Source of the DNA: Psychrobacter sp. UBA3483
Lineage (GTDB): Bacteria; Pseudomonadota; Gammaproteobacteria; Pseudomonadales; Moraxellaceae
Length of the DNA: 64,000 bases
Reading direction: 5' to 3'
Assembly: GCF_002377905.1 (NCBI RefSeq)
Contig: NZ_DFQS01000044.1
Coordinates: 77,169 to 141,168 of the forward strand
Positions 37,691 through 46,733 of the stretch are shown here, piece after piece (the stretch's first letter is position 1; every line of letters starts with the position of its first letter). The notes beneath the pieces were generated by a model. The model was not told the DNA's origin and did no database searches. It saw only the letters and a list, made by a program, of their open reading frames with translations. The translations under genes and the position numbers were made by a program.

Positions 37691-38428
37691 TTATTTCGCC
37701 ACATAACGATCAAGCCTGGTTTCAAGTTTGCCCTGAATAAAGGTTAAAAACAGACAAATTGCCCAATAAATAAACGCCGCTTCAGTATAAACCAGCATAA
37801 ACTCATAATTACGGGCGGTAATGATTTGCGCCTGTTTAAACAGCTCCGTGACCAGCACCAATGACGCCAAAGACGTGTCTTTTACCAAACTGATAAAGGT
37901 ATTGGACAATGGCGGTACCGACACCCGCAGCGCTTGCGGCAAAATCACATGGCGAAAGGTTTGTAGATAGGTTAAACCAACTGTGGAGCCCGCTTCCCAT
38001 TGACCTTTTGGAATAGACAGAATCGACGCACGCACCGTTTCCGACGCATAAGCGCCAATGTTCAACGAAAAGGCGATAATCGCTGACGGAAACGGGTCGA
38101 GCTTCACGCCAACACTTGGCAAGCCATAAAAGATAATAAATAGCTGCACCAACATCGGCGTACCGCGAATGGCAGACACATAGATACGAGCAAGCCGATA
38201 AAGTATCTCATGGAACCATCCTGCACGCGGCACGATGCGAATCAAAGCTACCGTCAGCGCAATCACCATTCCAATCGCAAATGATATCAATGCCAGCGGT
38301 ATCGAATAATAAATACCGCCTTTGAGCATTGGCCAAAATGAGTTGATAACGATTTGGGCGCGTGCAGCATCCATAAAGGGCAATAGTGCCAATAAATCGC
38401 TTAATACTGAGGTTATAGACGCTAGCAT
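37691..38428 (-). CDS. Polar amino-acid ABC transporter permease (cystine-type)
   Basis: 245-residue inner-membrane permease with about five helices. The amino-acid permease signature TVRASILSIPKGQWEAGSTVGLTYLQTF-type coupling block is seen as ETVRASILSIPKGQWEA followed by GLTYLQTFRHVILPQALR. Its ATG overlaps the stop of the binding-protein gene (TAATG), so the two are translationally coupled. Confidence 0.9.
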   Translation of the reverse strand: MLASITSVLSDLLALLPFMDAARAQIVINSFWPMLKGGIYYSIPLALISFAIGMVIALTVALIRIVPRAGWFHEILYRLARIYVSAIRGTPMLVQLFIIFYGLPSVGVKLDPFPSAIIAFSLNIGAYASETVRASILSIPKGQWEAGSTVGLTYLQTFRHVILPQALRVSVPPLSNTFISLVKDTSLASLVLVTELFKQAQIITARNYEFMLVYTEAAFIYWAICLFLTFIQGKLETRLDRYVAK

Positions 38429-39264
38429 TATTTTTGTTGACTTATATCAGCACCGAAGAATTCTTCGCTAAGTTTGGTTAGCGTGCCGTCAGCTTTTAGC
38501 TCAGCCATGGCGCCATTGAGTTTTTCGACAACTGCGTCATCACCTTTCAGCAGCACCAAGCCCGAACCCGTCTGCTCACTGGCAGGCGCAACCAATTTAA
38601 TCTCAAGATTGGCGTCTGGGAATTTTTTTAGATAGTCCAATACGGCAAGGTTGTCATTCATCGTAAAGTCAGCGCGGCCTTGTTTGACCAACTGAATCGC
38701 TTGCGCCATACCATCGACGGGAACGATTTCGGCTTCATAACGCTCTGCCAGCTCACCATAATTACTGCTAAGCGATTGCGCTGAACGCAGTCCTTTTAGC
38801 GCTTCCCACGAGCTATAACGATTGTCATCAGTCGGTGCCAACACTACAGCGCCTGACCAGCTATATTCAGTCGCTTTATCATATTTCGCTAAGCGCTCAG
38901 GCGTGGTCAAACCTACCTGATTGGCAACCATGTCAAAACGTTTTGAATCCAAACCTGCTAGCATGGCATCCCACTGGGTTTCTTTAAATTCAACATCCAC
39001 CCCTAGTTTATCAGCAACCGCCCGCGTTACTTCGACATCATAACCGGTCAGCTTACCGCTCTCATCATGATAGGTGAACGGCGGATACGTACCTTCAGTA
39101 CCGACATTAATAGTGCCGCCATTATTGATACGTTGGAGCAAATCAGAACCACCAGTCGCCGCACTATCGGCTGCATTGGTATCAGCATCAGTAGTAGGCG
39201 ACTGATTACAAGCGGCAAGTAATACCGTACTGGCGGCAAAGGCTAAAAGCGTACGACGTTTCAT
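38428..39264 (-). CDS. Polar amino-acid binding lipoprotein, TcyJ/FliY-like
   Basis: 278-residue binding lipoprotein: signal with VLLAAC lipobox, Asp/Ala/Thr-rich linker, then type-2 periplasmic fold with INVGTEGTYPPFTYHDESG, LTGYDVEVTRAVADKLGV, QWDAMLAGLDSKRFDMVANQ and FFGADIS at the end. The pattern is close to E. coli FliY/TcyJ (cystine binding), recognised from memory. First gene of the three-gene importer. An IS607 element lies within about 50 bp of the ATG and may have replaced or separated part of its promoter. Confidence 0.85.
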   Translation of the reverse strand: MKRRTLLAFAASTVLLAACNQSPTTDADTNAADSAATGGSDLLQRINNGGTINVGTEGTYPPFTYHDESGKLTGYDVEVTRAVADKLGVDVEFKETQWDAMLAGLDSKRFDMVANQVGLTTPERLAKYDKATEYSWSGAVVLAPTDDNRYSSWEALKGLRSAQSLSSNYGELAERYEAEIVPVDGMAQAIQLVKQGRADFTMNDNLAVLDYLKKFPDANLEIKLVAPASEQTGSGLVLLKGDDAVVEKLNGAMAELKADGTLTKLSEEFFGADISQQK

Positions 39265-39371
39265 AAGACGTCCTTATAAAGTAGGTGAATAAGGCAAAAA
39301 GTAGCAAACCAATAAATAGGGTTGCAAACAGTTAAATAAAACATATACAAACCTACCTATTTATTACTATA

Positions 39372-39390
39372 ATAGATAGATTATATCTAT
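39372..39390. promoter_or_regulatory. Inverted repeat before tnpA
   Basis: ATAGAT and ATCTAT, 7 nt apart, in a very AT-rich stretch just before tnpA; a possible site for the TnpA MerR-like domain or a promoter element. Confidence 0.3.
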
Positions 39391-39407
39391 AATATAGAGA
39401 GCAAGTT

Positions 39408-40019
39408 ATGGGGAAACTGGTTAGTATTGGGGAGGCTGCCAAACATTTCGGGGTTGCTCAATCCACATTAAGACGTTGGGATGAGGATGGTACGTTAGTC
39501 GCCAAGCGAACCGAAAACGGGCATAGGCGATATGATTTAAGTGAAATCAGACCGCATTCCTTGAATACACCACCTAAATTAGACCGAAAAACCATTGCTT
39601 ATGCTCGTGTGTCGAGTCGTGATCAAAAAGACGACTTACTTCGCCAGTCTCAAGTTTTGGAACTTTATTGTGCCAGGCAAGGCTGGACTTTTGAGACGAT
39701 TACCGATCTTGGTAGTGGAATGAATTATAAAAAGAAAGGCTTAAAAAACCTGCTTGATGACATACTGGGCAATAAAGTTGAACGGCTGGTAATTACCCAT
39801 AAAGACAGGCTTTTACGATTTGGTGCAGAACTGGTTTTCATGTTGTGTGAGGCTCGTGACGTTGAAGTGGTAATAATCAATCAAGGTGAAGAGTTGAGTT
39901 TTGAGCAAGAATTAGCCCAAGATGTATTGGAGATTATCACCGTATTTTCAGCGAGGCTATACGGCTCTCGCAGCAAGAAAAACCAACAATTAATAGAGGC
40001 GGTTAAAAAAGCATTATGA
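39408..40019 (+). CDS. tnpA: IS607-family serine recombinase TnpA
   Basis: Catalyses movement of the element. 203 residues: N-terminal MerR-like helix-turn-helix (SIGEAAKHFGVAQSTLRRWD), then a serine-resolvase domain with YARVSSRDQ (catalytic Ser at about residue 69), LVITHKDRLLRFG and VIINQGEE. C-terminal helix is short, as expected for IS607. Start follows GAGAG. No frameshift or truncation is seen, so it looks active. Its stop overlaps the tnpB start. Confidence 0.93.
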   Translation: MGKLVSIGEAAKHFGVAQSTLRRWDEDGTLVAKRTENGHRRYDLSEIRPHSLNTPPKLDRKTIAYARVSSRDQKDDLLRQSQVLELYCARQGWTFETITDLGSGMNYKKKGLKNLLDDILGNKVERLVITHKDRLLRFGAELVFMLCEARDVEVVIINQGEELSFEQELAQDVLEIITVFSARLYGSRSKKNQQLIEAVKKAL

Positions 40020-41170
40020 TCCGTGGACACATTATCGAACTCAAGCCAAACAACGTACAGGAAAATCACCTTGCTCGTGCTTGTGGCGTGGCGAGAAAAG
40101 CCTACAACTGGGCTTTGCATGAGTGGCAGCGGCAGTATGCGCTTGACAAAGCGTACCGTGATGCGTGTTTGGCCGCAGGCGTTGAGGTTGATACTAAAAA
40201 TCTAAACAAGCCCTCACAGGCGAAGCTCAGACGCGAATTGAACGCCATTAAGCGTGAATTATTCCCCTATATGCTGGAAGTGACCAAATGCGCTCCGCAG
40301 GCGGCAATCATGCAGTTGGGTGATGCTTATAACAACTTCTTTAAAGGCTTAGCGAAATACCCAACCGCTCGTAAAAAAGGCCGTGACGATAGATTCAGTT
40401 TATCCAACGACCAATTTGCCATTAAAGGTAAATCCATTCGTATCCCAAACTTGGGCTGGGTTCGCTTAAAAGAAGCTTTACGTTTTGACGGCAAGATCAT
40501 GTCAGCCACCATCTCTAAACGTGGCGGTAAGTGGTTTGTTAGTGTGGCTGTTGAAATACAAAAAGCTGTAATTCCTACTAAAAAGACAGGTAAAAGCGTT
40601 GGTGTTGATCTTGGTATTACCGACTTACTGGTTTTATCAGACGGCACTAAAATTAAAGCGCCAAAACCACTTCAAGCAAACCTTAAAAAACTAAGAACGC
40701 TAAACAAAGCGCTCAGTCGCACTAAAAAAGGCAGTAAAAACAGAGAAAAAGCGAAAACCAAGCTCTCTCGTTTGCACTATAAGATCAGGTGTATTAGGCA
40801 AGATTCTCTCCATCAAATCACAACAAGTCTGGTTAATGAGTTCGATGTGATTGCGATTGAGGATTTGAATGTCAAAGGTATGGTTAAGAACAGGCGGCTA
40901 TCAAGAGCTATCAGTGACTTGGGTTTCTTTGAGTTTAAGCGACAGCTTATCTACAAAGCCACTGAGCAAGGCAAGGTTGTGAAATCAGTCGGACCCTTCT
41001 ACCCAAGCTCAAAAACCTGTTCAAACTGCAATCATATCCTTGGTAAAGATGAGCTAACATTGAAAATGCGTGAGTGGTTGTGCCCTAACTGTCAGGTTTC
41101 TCATGACCGTGACCTCAACGCCAGCATCAATATTTTAAATAACGCGACTGTTATTTTAACAGCTGCATAA
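40016..41170 (+). CDS. tnpB: RNA-guided nuclease TnpB
   Basis: 384 residues. N-terminal helix-turn-helix/wedge region, then RuvC motifs: Asp in VGVDLGITDLL (residue 198), Glu in IAIEDLNVKG (282), and Asp in SHDRDLNAS (364 or 366). A zinc finger lies between, with CSNC and CPNC. All catalytic residues are present. TnpB proteins use an RNA from the element's right end to cut DNA at target sites and so keep the element in place; that role is known for the family. Translationally coupled to tnpA. Confidence 0.93.
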   Translation: MIRGHIIELKPNNVQENHLARACGVARKAYNWALHEWQRQYALDKAYRDACLAAGVEVDTKNLNKPSQAKLRRELNAIKRELFPYMLEVTKCAPQAAIMQLGDAYNNFFKGLAKYPTARKKGRDDRFSLSNDQFAIKGKSIRIPNLGWVRLKEALRFDGKIMSATISKRGGKWFVSVAVEIQKAVIPTKKTGKSVGVDLGITDLLVLSDGTKIKAPKPLQANLKKLRTLNKALSRTKKGSKNREKAKTKLSRLHYKIRCIRQDSLHQITTSLVNEFDVIAIEDLNVKGMVKNRRLSRAISDLGFFEFKRQLIYKATEQGKVVKSVGPFYPSSKTCSNCNHILGKDELTLKMREWLCPNCQVSHDRDLNASINILNNATVILTAA

Positions 41171-41322
41171 TCCTGTTTATTGGACGGTGAGTTCCATCGC
41201 CAATTAAAAAAGTCTGTGGAGTCGTGGTCAGTCTAAATCTCAAATGAGAAATAGCGCGTGACAATGAAGCAGAAAGAAAACGTCAAACCTATCTAATAGT
41301 CAATATTGGCTAGGTTTGAGTA
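41171..41322 (+). ncRNA. Candidate TnpB guide RNA (omega/reRNA) scaffold
   Basis: The region right after tnpB contains GTCTGTGGAGTCGTGGTCAG and ATGAAGCAGAAAGAAAACG, a layout commonly found at TnpB right ends, and finishes in an 8-bp inverted repeat (CAAACCTA/TAGGTTTG). If transcribed it would end with a guide taken from flanking DNA. Boundaries are estimates and the RNA may begin inside tnpB. Confidence 0.45.
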
Positions 41323-41756
41323 AGATTTTTGGAACGGTGAAAGCATTACAAGCAGTCTTGACTAAAAATTGTGCCTATTAACTATCATGCTTGGCTTTGG
41401 CTTCCCGATTTGAGGATACTGTGGCTATTTTTCAATACTATTTTTCTATTATGTTGCATTAAATAGGCTAAGTGACGGTTAATATTCATAATATTTTTAA
41501 CGGCAAGCCTACTTATGCAACCATGACTTGTTCATATACTAGCGCAGTTGGGTAAGAATAAACGTACAAAAACAGTGAGTATGCGTAAGATTGTTAAGCT
41601 TTACTCATTTATAAGGCTTTATATAGCGGCTTTTTAGATGAAACTCCTTGATGAAGCTACTTATTCATAATAAGGGTAAGACGAGCTTACTTTGGTTATA
41701 CTTATATTGGGCGTTTATTATATTAAGTGCTCGCGTAGTAAATAAGCCGTTTTCAA
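41323..41756. other. Intergenic region after IS607
   Basis: About 430 bp, AT-rich. No ORF, repeat or RNA gene that I could support; the first 20 bases would be the guide portion of the TnpB RNA if the right border is correct. Confidence 0.35.
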
Positions 41757-41794
41757 TAAAAAAGACATCAACCTGATGATTGATGTCTTTTATA
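41757..41794 (-). terminator. Terminator of the PepSY-domain protein gene
   Basis: AAAGACATCA and TGATGTCTTT form a 10-bp stem; on the minus strand a T-run follows. Confidence 0.8.
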
Positions 41795-41815
41795 CTATTT
41801 TTATCAAAATAACTG

Positions 41816-42400
41816 CTACTTTTTGAACTTATTGGCAAATGTTTTACCACTGTTAGCGTCGACATTGATGCTGACGATCTTGTTACCTTTTAATAGGTCA
41901 GCTTTATAATACGCCGTATGATTGGCATAATCGCGATCATTCTCAAATTCAATTTCTAATATCTTACCACCCGTTTGTTTTTCAGCGATATTAATAGCCT
42001 TCATAATATCGGTTTTCGCTTTTTTCTGAACTTGGTAAACGTTGATATCATCGCCATCAAGACGATCCGTTTCCTTTTTTACAATTTTACCTGTATTGGC
42101 ATCTACTTTGATTTCATAATTGACGCTATCGGTACTGAATTCTAATTCATAGACGCCACCTTTGCCAATGGCATCGCTATCATCCTCATCAAAATCGGCA
42201 CTGATTAAAATACCAGAAGCTGATTTACTGGCGATAGTAATGGCTTGCTTTAAGCTAATTTTCGCAGCTTGCGCAGCGCGTACTTCGTCTACATTACTAG
42301 CGGCACTGGCGGCTGTAGTTATGACGCCCGTCGTCAAGGCTAATGTCAGACAAGCACCCAATGTTGTTAGCTTAAAACCTTTGAGAATTTTATTCATCAT
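41816..42400 (-). CDS. Secreted PepSY-domain protein
   Basis: 194 residues: signal peptide (KLTTLGACLTLALTTGVITT-type core, cleavage near SAAS), then two PepSY repeats of about 70 residues. Each shows a helix (ISLKQAITIASKSASG; KTDIMKAINIAEKQTGG), followed by a beta strand (GGVYELEFSTD; HTAYYKADL) and a VDANTGKIV / VDANSGKTF turn. PepSY proteins are thought to restrain proteases or bind ligands in the envelope. Two adjacent ATGs follow CAGGAGACGAT, and either may be used. Confidence 0.85.
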   Translation of the reverse strand: MMNKILKGFKLTTLGACLTLALTTGVITTAASAASNVDEVRAAQAAKISLKQAITIASKSASGILISADFDEDDSDAIGKGGVYELEFSTDSVNYEIKVDANTGKIVKKETDRLDGDDINVYQVQKKAKTDIMKAINIAEKQTGGKILEIEFENDRDYANHTAYYKADLLKGNKIVSINVDANSGKTFANKFKK

Positions 42401-42548
42401 ATCGTCTCCTGATTCATATTTTTATTTATTACTATCGATTTTGTTTACCGTATTTTTTATTCAACTCTACCGCTTTTCTTATCATAACGCTGATGAGATA
42501 GATCTGTGCAGCAAAAAAGTATCCTAATGTATCATCATTGTTTGCAGT

Positions 42549-42587
42549 CAAAAAAACCGCGCCTATCCTCTTAGATAAGCGCGGTTT
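42549..42587 (-). terminator. Terminator of gdhA
   Basis: AAACCGCGC and GCGCGGTTT form a 9-bp GC-rich stem, with T-run on the minus strand. Confidence 0.85.
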
Positions 42588-42617
42588 ATGAAAAACTGCT
42601 TTCGTATTAAGACAAGT

Positions 42618-43964
42618 TTAGTTCAAGATACCATAAGCACATAAGGCATCAGCAACGCGTTTAAAACCAACGATATTTGCCCCTGCCATATAGTCGATAT
42701 AACCGTTATCGGTCTGGTTATATTTTTCTGAAGCGTCAGCGGCGCAGTCGTGGATATTTTTCATAATGCACTTTAAGCGCTCATCGACTTCTTCAAAGGT
42801 TTTATATTGACGTACAGAGTTTTGTGACATCTCAAGACCCGATACCGCGACCCCGCCTGCGTTGGCCGCTTTACCTGGTGCATAGTGGACGCGGTGCAAA
42901 CGCACATAGTCAATCGCATCAGCGGTCAGTGGCATGTTAGCGCCTTCGGCAATATATTTAATGCCGTTTTCAACCATTAATTTGGCATCTTCTTCATCAA
43001 CTTCGTTTTGGGTCGCTGATGGAATGGCAATATCACCTTTGATATGCCAAGGTTTTTGCTTAGCCAACCATTCACCGCCGAATACATCGACATAATCACA
43101 CAACGGCTTACTTTGGGCTTTTTGCTCTTTTAGCCAGTTGATTTTTTCTTGGTCCATACCGTTTGCATCGTGCAGCGTACCTTGTGAGTCAGATACCGTT
43201 AGTACTGTTGCACCCAGCATGTGGGCTTTTTCAGCGGCGTGGAGTGAGACGTTACCGGCACCTGATACCAACACTTTTTTGCCTTTGATGTTATCGTTTT
43301 GAGCGGCAAGCATGTTTTCTAAGAAGTAAACTGCGCCATAGCCGGTCGCTTCAGTACGCATCAAGCTACCACCAAAACCCACGCCCTTACCAGTCAAGAC
43401 GCCGCCGTGCTCACGGGTTAGATTCTTATACATCGCAAACATATAGCTGACTTCACGTCCACCGACGCCGATATCGCCTGCCGGTACATCGATGTCTTTA
43501 CTGACATATGGATGCAGCTCACGCATAAAGGCATAGCAAAAACGGCGGATTTCACTGTCAGACTTACCTTTAGGATCAAAATCAGCGCCACCTTTACCGC
43601 CGCCCATCGGCAAGCCAGTTAAGGCGTTTTTGAAAATTTGCTCAAAACCTAAGAACTTAAGGACCGATTGGTTGACGGTAGGATGAAAGCGGATCCCGCC
43701 TTTATAAGGGCCTAAGGCATTGCTGAATTGTACACGCCAGCCGCGGTTGACCTGCACTTCACCCTTATCGTTTTCCCAGTTGATACGAAAAGCGATAACA
43801 CGGTCAGGCTCGACAAGACGCTCAAATATTTTGAACGTATCATATTCCGGATGGGCGTCGTATAGCGGAGCAATGGTGATTGCAACTTCTTTTACCGCCT
43901 GAATAAATTCAGGTTGATGGGCGTAACGTGCTTCGACTTTTTCGATTGCCTGACTGATACTCAT
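42618..43964 (-). CDS. gdhA: NADP-specific glutamate dehydrogenase
   Basis: Fixes ammonia onto 2-oxoglutarate. 448 residues, the normal length of the hexameric NADP type. Active-site block with the catalytic Lys: LPMGGGKGGADFDPKGKSD; Asp region VPAGDIGVGGREV; Rossmann block VLVSGAGNVSLHAAEK. Start follows AAGGAACCTAT. It is alone on its transcript. A 9-bp inverted repeat about 105 bp upstream may be an operator. Confidence 0.95.
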   Translation of the reverse strand: MSISQAIEKVEARYAHQPEFIQAVKEVAITIAPLYDAHPEYDTFKIFERLVEPDRVIAFRINWENDKGEVQVNRGWRVQFSNALGPYKGGIRFHPTVNQSVLKFLGFEQIFKNALTGLPMGGGKGGADFDPKGKSDSEIRRFCYAFMRELHPYVSKDIDVPAGDIGVGGREVSYMFAMYKNLTREHGGVLTGKGVGFGGSLMRTEATGYGAVYFLENMLAAQNDNIKGKKVLVSGAGNVSLHAAEKAHMLGATVLTVSDSQGTLHDANGMDQEKINWLKEQKAQSKPLCDYVDVFGGEWLAKQKPWHIKGDIAIPSATQNEVDEEDAKLMVENGIKYIAEGANMPLTADAIDYVRLHRVHYAPGKAANAGGVAVSGLEMSQNSVRQYKTFEEVDERLKCIMKNIHDCAADASEKYNQTDNGYIDYMAGANIVGFKRVADALCAYGILN

Positions 43965-44650
43965 ATAGGTTCCTTAGGGTAAAAATGGTCATCGTGCTGA
44001 TTCACGTGGGTGTTTTATCGCTTAAATACAAACGATGGGATTTAAAACACCAATGTGAGATTGAAATCGTTTCTATACGCTAGTAAATATAGAAACTGGG
44101 AGATTAGAAGCCAACTGAATGTGTCTCTAAATCGTAAACCCAGAAGCACAAACAATTTTTATCTCATAACTATATAGCATTTTTTTGCCGTATAAGTCTA
44201 GTAAATATCACCATCATCAAAATTTATAAAGGATATTTATTTCATTATAATCTATCAATAAACCTGCCGTGAAAACTCGTTAGTCAAAAAAACGACCACT
44301 GTTATTTGAGTAATTTACGGTGATTTTGTGCAACATTGTCGTCTTAACTAACCCTTTGATTGCTTTACTTGGTACTTAGACTATAGGAAAAAACACATTA
44401 ATGGAAAATAAAAATACTAAACAACTTAAAATATGCCAACTTTTATTTATTAATTACAATAAAATTGCGATAAACGGTGGTGAAATAAGATTAAGTAGTA
44501 AAAAATGCGCGATATTAAGGCGTTAAATAGCGTTCTGCCATATCAATAGTAACAGTAAGGGTTTATAATATTATTCACTAGTCGAAGACTAAAATCAGAA
44601 AACCCCCAATCTCAATTATCCCCTTATTTATTCGTCACAGAGAAATCGTT
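43965..44650. other. Long AT-rich intergenic region between gdhA and the Roadblock gene
   Basis: Nearly 690 bp. Contains a 9-bp inverted repeat (GTTTCTATA/TATAGAAAC) at 44069-44096 and a 41-codon ORF starting at 44401 that lacks strong support. A TATAAT hexamer at 44564-44569 is a possible -10 box for the Roadblock gene, but no good -35 accompanies it. Confidence 0.4.
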
Positions 44651-45013
44651 ATGCGTACAGACTCATTCCAGCAAATCTTGGAAGACCTAAACAGCTCATC
44701 TGCCGATGTTGAAGCATCTGCCCTTATCTCGAACGATGGTCTTATGATTGCATCGGCGCTGCCTACAGGCGTTGATGAAGACCGCGTTGGCGCGATGTCT
44801 GCTGCTTTGTTATCACTAGGTGACCGCGCAGGTCGTGAATTGGCTCGTGGTAGCATCGACCGTATTATGATCCAAGGCGAAAAAGGCTATGTGATTATGA
44901 CATCATCAGGTGATGAAGCGGTATTAACCATTATGGCAAAACCAAACGCCAAACTTGGCTTGATATTCTTAGACATTAAGCGCGCCTCAGAAGCTTTGGC
45001 AAAACTTATCTAA
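44651..45013 (+). CDS. Roadblock/LC7-domain protein (MglB-like)
   Basis: 120 residues that are one Roadblock/LC7 domain: ALISNDGLMIASALP early on, ending in LIFLDIKRASEALAKLI. Such small proteins dimerise and in bacteria often serve as partners or activators of Ras-like GTPases (MglA/MglB). No GTPase gene lies nearby. It is cytoplasmic, with no signal or membrane helix. A weak AGAGAAA precedes the ATG. It heads a run of same-strand genes (PAS, PhnD-like, two unknown), 286 bp before the PAS gene. Confidence 0.85.
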   Translation: MRTDSFQQILEDLNSSSADVEASALISNDGLMIASALPTGVDEDRVGAMSAALLSLGDRAGRELARGSIDRIMIQGEKGYVIMTSSGDEAVLTIMAKPNAKLGLIFLDIKRASEALAKLI

Positions 45014-45299
45014 TATTTATTTTTAAAGTTCTGTCATTAAGGTTTTATGGGCTATCAGTGCTATAAAAACTACTTGATAAACAACACTTTAAATGAAAAG
45101 TTATGCCTTGTCTTATAAAAATTATTTAAGGTATTGCATACCGTTTATATTGAATAAATCTAACAGTGCGGTTTAAAACTTAAGTTTAATTGTCAGTTTG
45201 CCATATAAATTTAAGTCATACGCTTAAACTAAATATTTTTTCAATAAGGTTTACGCTTTTTAATAATTATCACAACCATGATAAATGAAGGAGATTACA

Positions 45300-45794
45300 A
45301 TGGGTTCTCCACTCCCCGACGCCATGAAGCCTGACATGCCAGCCGAAGAAGTCACCCTGACTTACCACGACGGCACTTCGCGCACTGTTTATGATACTGG
45401 TATCGAACGCCCTTATCCTGACGGTAAGTTAATCGTCTCACGTACCGACTTAAACGGCGTTTTGACGCACGTGAATGATGCTTTTGTCGAGATTAGCGGC
45501 TATGATGTCGATGAATTAATCGGTAAGCAGCATTATATTTTACGCCATCCTGATATGCCAAAAGCGGCTTATAAAGACCTATGGTCGACCGCCGACGCTG
45601 GGCAAAAATGGCATGGTTATGTGAAAAACTTATGCAAAGATGGCAGTCACTACTGGGTTTACGCGACTGTCGTACCAAACGTCCGTCGCGGCGAAACGGT
45701 TGGCTATACTTCGGTGCGCCGTAAACCATCGCGCAGCAAAATTGAGGCGGCAATCGCCCAATATGCCGAAATGAAACAAAATGAGGAAGGCTAA
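45300..45794 (+). CDS. Stand-alone PAS-domain protein (Aer-like)
   Basis: 164 residues. A short N-terminal segment is followed by a PAS domain with LIVSRTDLNGVLTHVNDAFV, ISGYDVDELIGKQHYILRHP and WHGYVKNLCKDGSHYWVYAT, which resembles the FAD-binding PAS of the aerotaxis receptor Aer. There is no membrane helix, HAMP, methyl-accepting or kinase domain, so signal output must go through a partner. The ATG chosen follows AAGGAG at ideal spacing; an ATG 15 bp upstream would include it. The PhnD-like gene starts 3 bp after the stop. Confidence 0.85.
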   Translation: MGSPLPDAMKPDMPAEEVTLTYHDGTSRTVYDTGIERPYPDGKLIVSRTDLNGVLTHVNDAFVEISGYDVDELIGKQHYILRHPDMPKAAYKDLWSTADAGQKWHGYVKNLCKDGSHYWVYATVVPNVRRGETVGYTSVRRKPSRSKIEAAIAQYAEMKQNEEG

Positions 45795-45797
45795 ATC

Positions 45798-46547
45798 ATG
45801 ACGACACATAATATGTTAATCGCGCCTGATTTTTCGCCGGAGCGTTTTGCAGGCTGGCACATGTTTAATACTTTGATTCAAAAACGTGCCAATCTCAACA
45901 TGCACCTAAATATCCCTACCTCGCATGCTGAGCAAGAAACCGTTATCAGTGAAGGCGATATTCAAGTCATTTATGCCAACCCTTTTGATGCGGCTACCCT
46001 TATTCGTGAGCACGGTTACCATGCGGTTGCGCGCCCTATCGGTAAATCTGATGAGATGGTCATCGCCGCGGCGGCAAATAGCGATATCAATAGCTTAGAC
46101 GACATCAAAGCTGGCGTTACTATCGCCATGGCTGATAACCGCGATGTAAAATTGATTGGTTTACGCCTGCTTGAAGCGGTCGATATCGAAGAAGCCGACC
46201 TTAACTGGTCAGTGACTGAAACCTATCAGGCAGCGGCGCGCCAAGTGATTAAGGGTGAGGCGCAAGCGGCGTTCTTTTTGGCGGAGATTTTCCATAGCTT
46301 TTCACGCCTAACCAAAGCGCAGCTATCAGTATTAATCGAAAGCGATTTGGCCGATATCAGCCACGTCTTGCTGATTAAAGACGGCTTTCCGGATACTGAC
46401 ATTTTAATGGATGCCATTTTGAATCTGTATAACGATAACGATGGTAAAGAAGCGTTGACTGAACTTGGTATGCCGCAAGGTTTTGAAGCCATGAACGAAG
46501 AAGACGCAGAATTTATGATTGATTTGATGCAAACGTTACTTGACTAG
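45798..46547 (+). CDS. PhnD-like periplasmic-binding-fold protein without signal peptide
   Basis: 249 residues that match the phosphonate/phosphite binding family (PhnD): VISEGDIQVIYANPFDAATL, then HAVARPIGKSDEMVIAAAA and NSLDDIKAGVTIAMADN. No signal peptide or lipobox precedes the fold, so it should stay in the cytoplasm, unlike transport PhnD proteins. No permease or ATPase gene is nearby. It starts 3 bp after the PAS gene, so the two are probably coupled. It may act as a small-molecule or PAS-linked sensor; that is inference. Confidence 0.75.
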   Translation: MTTHNMLIAPDFSPERFAGWHMFNTLIQKRANLNMHLNIPTSHAEQETVISEGDIQVIYANPFDAATLIREHGYHAVARPIGKSDEMVIAAAANSDINSLDDIKAGVTIAMADNRDVKLIGLRLLEAVDIEEADLNWSVTETYQAAARQVIKGEAQAAFFLAEIFHSFSRLTKAQLSVLIESDLADISHVLLIKDGFPDTDILMDAILNLYNDNDGKEALTELGMPQGFEAMNEEDAEFMIDLMQTLLD

Positions 46548-46733
46548 CAGGTTCATTGGCATCTTACTGACGTCATAGCCTATTAGGCTACAATAATGCT
46601 AAGCAACAATCGCTATGGTCTATCACGTCATAGCGATTGAGCAAAGTGGTGCCCTAATAGCATTTTTATTAATACTTTTTGAATAACTTTTTAACCGCTT
46701 TTTGCACAGTGCTATGACTAACAGGACACGCTT

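Larger units (their letters stand above)
39310..41322 (+). mobile_element. IS607-family insertion sequence, apparently intact
   Basis: Holds tnpA and tnpB with a 4-nt ATGA overlap. The ends carry related subterminal elements: at the left AATAGGGTTG and CAAACCTACC, and at the right CAAACCTA with a perfect inverted TAGGTTTG. No terminal inverted repeats or target duplication are expected in this family, so the exact borders are estimated. Confidence 0.75.

Noticed and set aside
41665..41865. 66-codon minus-strand ORF over the PepSY gene end
   Set aside because: It crosses the terminator and the 3' end of the PepSY gene in another frame.
44401..44526. 41-codon ORF between gdhA and the Roadblock gene
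   Set aside because: AT-rich, low-complexity peptide with a poorly spaced ribosome-binding site and no recognisable features; chance ORF is likely in this region.
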